In this document: positions 31,242-33,560 of the stretch, piece by piece
Position numbering within the stretch: position 1 is the first letter of the stretch
Layout of the letters: every line of letters starts with the position of its first letter
Assembly (NCBI RefSeq): GCF_000308375.1
Contig: NZ_BAFQ01000285.1
Location: 1 to 33,560, forward strand
Origin: Nocardia aobensis NBRC 100429
Lineage (GTDB): Bacteria; Actinomycetota; Actinomycetes; Mycobacteriales; Mycobacteriaceae
Reading direction: 5' to 3'
DNA length: 33,560 nt
The notes under the pieces: generated by a model
Databases searched by the model: none
What the model was told of the DNA's origin: nothing
The model's input: only the letters and a program-made list of their open reading frames with translations
Program-made: the position numbers and the translations under genes

Positions 31242-31265
31242 CAACCGGACATCACTGTCCGGTTG
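31242..31265. promoter_or_regulatory. TetR operator, perfect inverted repeat
   Basis: Ten-base arms CAACCGGACA (31242-31251) and TGTCCGGTTG (31256-31265) are perfect inverted repeats with four bases between. The site ends 13 bases before the TetR start (31279) and lies 57 bases upstream of the divergent SDR gene, so it can control both. Confidence 0.75.
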
Positions 31266-31278
31266 GTAGTGTAGGCCG

Positions 31279-31833
31279 GTGACCGAGCAGCGTCGAGTGA
31301 ATCGTGGACCCGGTGCGGCCGCCGCCAATCGAGCGGCTCTGATCGCCGCCGCCCGCGAGGTGTTCGCCGAAGCGGGTTTCGAGGCTCCGCTGAATCTGAT
31401 CGCCCGGCGCGCGGGCGTCGGGCAGGGCAGTCTGTACCGGCACTTCGCCGATCGGGAATCGCTCGCGCTGGCGGTCTTCGAGGACAATGTGGTGGGACTG
31501 GAAGCCTATGCGGCACAGTCGGATACCGGACTGGATCAGCTCCTGGAACGCATCGTGGACCAGGTGGTGACCTCGATCGCGTTCGTCGAATTGATCGATC
31601 CGTCGCTGACCGACGGGCGGCTGGCGCGGATGAGCAGCCGGGTGGCGGCACTGCTGGGCGATCATCTCGACACCGCCCGGGCGTGCGGCCGGGTCCGCGC
31701 CGATCTGACGTGTCAAGACCTCATGCTCGCGCTGGCGATGCTGGCGGCATTGTCGGCGCGGGCCGGGGCGGAGGAGCGCAGGGGGGTGGCCGCCCGCGGG
31801 TGGTCGCTGATCGAGCAGGGGTTGCGAGCATGA
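31279..31833 (+). CDS. TetR/AcrR family transcription regulator
   Basis: 184 residues from GTG 31279. The helix-turn-helix is at about 37-56 (PLNLIARRAGVGQGSLYRHF) and is followed by ADRESLALAVFED. No ribosome-binding site is seen; TAGTGT (31267-31272) six bases before the GTG could be the -10 of a leaderless transcript. It is slightly shorter than usual for the family. The perfect palindrome immediately upstream indicates autoregulation and regulation of the SDR gene. Confidence 0.92.
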   Translation: MTEQRRVNRGPGAAAANRAALIAAAREVFAEAGFEAPLNLIARRAGVGQGSLYRHFADRESLALAVFEDNVVGLEAYAAQSDTGLDQLLERIVDQVVTSIAFVELIDPSLTDGRLARMSSRVAALLGDHLDTARACGRVRADLTCQDLMLALAMLAALSARAGAEERRGVAARGWSLIEQGLRA

Positions 31834-32019
31834 TCGGCATCCGCAGGGCCGGAGGTGGCGAGCAGACGTGCCGTGGGAAGGATGCCGCGTCGTCGGATAC
31901 GGCAGGCTCGCGAAGCGGAGCGGCTCTCGACGCCACCGTCGGCAATGCGGGGCGTTGCGCGAAGGCGCGCCGCTCCTGCCTGGACCGGACCGCGTGACAG
32001 GTGATGGGGCTGGGCGCTT
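31834..32019. other. 186-base spacer between the TetR and dehydrogenase genes
   Basis: No supported gene. A 55-codon frame from ATG 31830 overlaps the TetR stop as ATGA, but its composition (arginine, glycine and alanine rich, no family resemblance) gives no reason to call it. No strong hairpin was found. Confidence 0.5.
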
Positions 32020-32862
32020 TCAGCGGGTGGTGACTTGCGGGGCGGCGTTGTCGTCTCGCCCGAAGGGCGCGGCCGAGATGGCGGCGTCGAGTACGCCGAG
32101 GGTGCCACCGAGTTCGGTGGTGAGGGCGCGGACCACCGCGACATCCTTGCGGAGGAATTCGCCGACCGCATCGCCGAATTCGGCCACCGATCTCTTCGCG
32201 GCGATGCTGGTCACCACGCGTCCGGAGGAACTGGCGTGGGGGAGCGCCGACAGCAGGGCCGCTTCCGTGACACCCAACTGGCCGGCCAGCCGCACCGCCG
32301 CGGCGACCAGTCCCGCCTGTGCCGCGAACAGGGCGTTGTTGACGAGCTTCACCCGCTGTCCCGCGCCGAGCGGGCCGACGTGCAGGATGGGATCGGCGTA
32401 GCACGACAGCACCGGCCGCAGATCGGCGGCGGTATCGTCGTCGGCGCCGACGAAGACCGTCAGCGCACCCGCGGCGATATCGTGCGGTCCGCCGCTGACC
32501 GGCACGTCGGCCACTCGCACGGCATGCGGAACCGCCTGTGCGGCAACGGCTTGCGCGGTGCGCGGATCTCCGGTGGTGTGCAGGGACAGGATCGATCCGG
32601 GTGCCATGACTGCGGGCAGGTCACCGTCGAGACAGACCTCGCGCACCTGATCGTCGGAGAACAGGCACACCAGTACCGCGTAGGCACCCTCGGCGGCCTC
32701 GGCGGCGGTGGCCACCGCGCGAGCGCCCGTCTCGGTCACAGCGTCGCGAACCTCGTTGCGCCGCACCGCCACCCGGACGTCGTGCCCGGCCGCGGCGAGC
32801 CGCCGCACCATCGGCAGGCCCATCCGCCCGGCGCCGACGAATCCGATCCGCATCCCGGTCAC
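32020..32862 (-). CDS. 3-hydroxyisobutyrate dehydrogenase-family NAD(P)-binding oxidoreductase
   Basis: 280 residues from GTG 32862, overlapping the preceding gene's stop as GTGA (ATG 32853 is three codons in). Beta-hydroxyacid dehydrogenase motifs: Rossmann GFVGAGRMGLPM (7-18), substrate-binding DVPVSGG (119-125), and catalytic lysine K172 in GQRVKLVNNALFAAQ with N175-N176. Such enzymes oxidise 3-hydroxy acids or reduce 2-oxo/semialdehydes. It is paired with a homologue immediately upstream in the same operon. Confidence 0.92.
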   Translation of the reverse strand: MTGMRIGFVGAGRMGLPMVRRLAAAGHDVRVAVRRNEVRDAVTETGARAVATAAEAAEGAYAVLVCLFSDDQVREVCLDGDLPAVMAPGSILSLHTTGDPRTAQAVAAQAVPHAVRVADVPVSGGPHDIAAGALTVFVGADDDTAADLRPVLSCYADPILHVGPLGAGQRVKLVNNALFAAQAGLVAAAVRLAGQLGVTEAALLSALPHASSSGRVVTSIAAKRSVAEFGDAVGEFLRKDVAVVRALTTELGGTLGVLDAAISAAPFGRDDNAAPQVTTR

Positions 32863-33560
32863 CGCTGGTGGTTCATCAGCGCCAGGGTGGCGTCCGCGGC
32901 GGTGAGGACGACGCCGGGTTCGGCCCCGGCCGCATCGGCCAGGCTCGCGACCAGGGAGACGTCCTTGCGCAGCAGCGCACCCGCGTACTGGGCGAGCCGG
33001 TCGAGACTCACCCCGGCATCGACGATGCGCCCCAGCGCGAAGCTGTTCGCGGTGCCGTGCGCGATCACCTCGCCCAGCCGGGCCGGATCCACGCCCAGGC
33101 CGGCGCCCAGGGTGAAGGTGCTCATCGCGGTCGCGAGGTTGGCGGTGAACAGCAGATTGTTGAGCAGTTTGGTGACCTGACCGGAGCCGACGTCACCGAG
33201 ATGCACCACCGGGTCGGCGTAGCTGTCGAATACGGGGCGGCAGCGTTGTATCACCTCGGCGTCGCCACCGGCCATCACCAGCAGCCGTCCGGCCTCCGCG
33301 GCTGGTCCGCCGCCACTGACCGGCGCGTCGATCAGCGAAACACCCTGCACAGCGGCAGTTTTCGCCAGGTCGCGGCAGGTGTCGGGGTGGACGGTGCTGT
33401 GGACGGCCACCACGCCGCCCGGCGACATGCCCGCCAGTACGCCGTATTCGCCGGTGAGGACCTCGCGGACGTCGTCGTCGCCGACCACGCAGACACAGAC
33501 CAGATCGGTGCCGGCGCCCAGTGCCGCCGGAGTTTCGGCGGTCGCCGCGCCGGTATCCGC
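32859..33560 (-). CDS. 3-hydroxyisobutyrate dehydrogenase-family oxidoreductase, 5' end outside the window
   Basis: The frame is open to the right edge, so the N-terminus with the Rossmann glycine loop is missing from view; 233 residues are visible. Motifs: GVVAVHSTVHPDT, IDAPVSGGGPAAEAG for substrate binding, and the catalytic lysine in GQVTKLLNNLLFTAN. It is similar to, but clearly distinct from, the next gene, and overlaps it by four bases (GTGA). The two may act as a heteromer or on two related substrates. Confidence 0.9.
   Translation of the reverse strand, partial: ADTGAATAETPAALGAGTDLVCVCVVGDDDVREVLTGEYGVLAGMSPGGVVAVHSTVHPDTCRDLAKTAAVQGVSLIDAPVSGGGPAAEAGRLLVMAGGDAEVIQRCRPVFDSYADPVVHLGDVGSGQVTKLLNNLLFTANLATAMSTFTLGAGLGVDPARLGEVIAHGTANSFALGRIVDAGVSLDRLAQYAGALLRKDVSLVASLADAAGAEPGVVLTAADATLALMNHQR

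Noticed and set aside
29115..31274. 719-codon plus-strand open frame across the MFS and SDR genes
   Set aside because: Out of frame with the MFS gene and antisense to the SDR gene; low-complexity shadow translation.
31830..31997. 55-codon frame overlapping the TetR stop codon as ATGA
   Set aside because: The overlap is suggestive, but the peptide has no family resemblance and unusual composition; not enough support.
1..33560. Mobile elements, CRISPR arrays, tRNA or rRNA genes, toxin-antitoxin or defence systems
   Set aside because: No transposase, integrase, repeat-spacer pattern, RNA-gene signature or recognisable defence protein was seen on either strand.

Overview
The window is 33.6 kb of GC-rich DNA, with frequent GTG/TTG starts, many four-base ATGA/GTGA gene overlaps, several F420-type luciferase-like oxidoreductases and a dense set of acyl-CoA catabolism genes. 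This is typical of Mycobacteriales and most like Nocardia or Rhodococcus; genus is inferred from gene content and style only. No rRNA, tRNA, CRISPR array, insertion sequence or phage gene was seen. The window is a chromosomal-style catabolic region: about 37 genes, six of them transcription regulators (one GntR/FCD, four TetR, one MarR).

Region A (1-15684). A partial SMP-30-like gene, a DUF4389 membrane protein, an LLM flavin oxidoreductase and a GntR/FCD regulator come first. A five-gene operon follows (ACAD large - ACAD small - crotonase - ACAD large - ACAD small), then a convergent acyl-CoA ligase/SDR operon, then a divergent operon of CaiB CoA-transferase, acetyl-CoA hydrolase/transferase homologue and crotonase. 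An autoregulated-looking TetR gene and a hypothetical gene close the region. Copies of one 14-base palindrome (ATCCT-N4-AGGAT type) lie upstream of the SMP-30 gene, between the GntR gene and the ACAD operon, and between the ligase and CaiB operons. This suggests one regulon for uptake into CoA thioesters and beta-oxidation of an unidentified acid or cyclic/branched substrate.

Region B (15681-28402). A minus-strand, fully overlapping four-gene operon (ACAD - APH-type kinase - crotonase - quinone oxidoreductase) is divergent from a VOC - SDR - TetR operon. The kinase/ACAD pair resembles the ACAD10/11 and LvaA/LvaC logic for 4-hydroxyacyl-CoA catabolism. After an ATP-grasp gene, a thioesterase, a TetR gene and a small DUF1059 gene come an LLM-SDR operon, a remnant of an acyl-CoA ligase, a crotonase and another LLM oxidoreductase. 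A second palindrome (AGAAT-N3-ATTCT) marks three promoters here, suggesting a second regulon that could be governed by the TetR gene at 21173.

Region C (28407-33560). A MarR gene is divergent from an MFS exporter; an SDR gene is divergent from a TetR gene across a perfect palindrome; and two overlapping 3-hydroxyisobutyrate dehydrogenase-family genes follow, the second cut by the window end. Together the genes look like several adjacent, separately regulated CoA-thioester degradation modules. The actual substrates cannot be read from the sequence.
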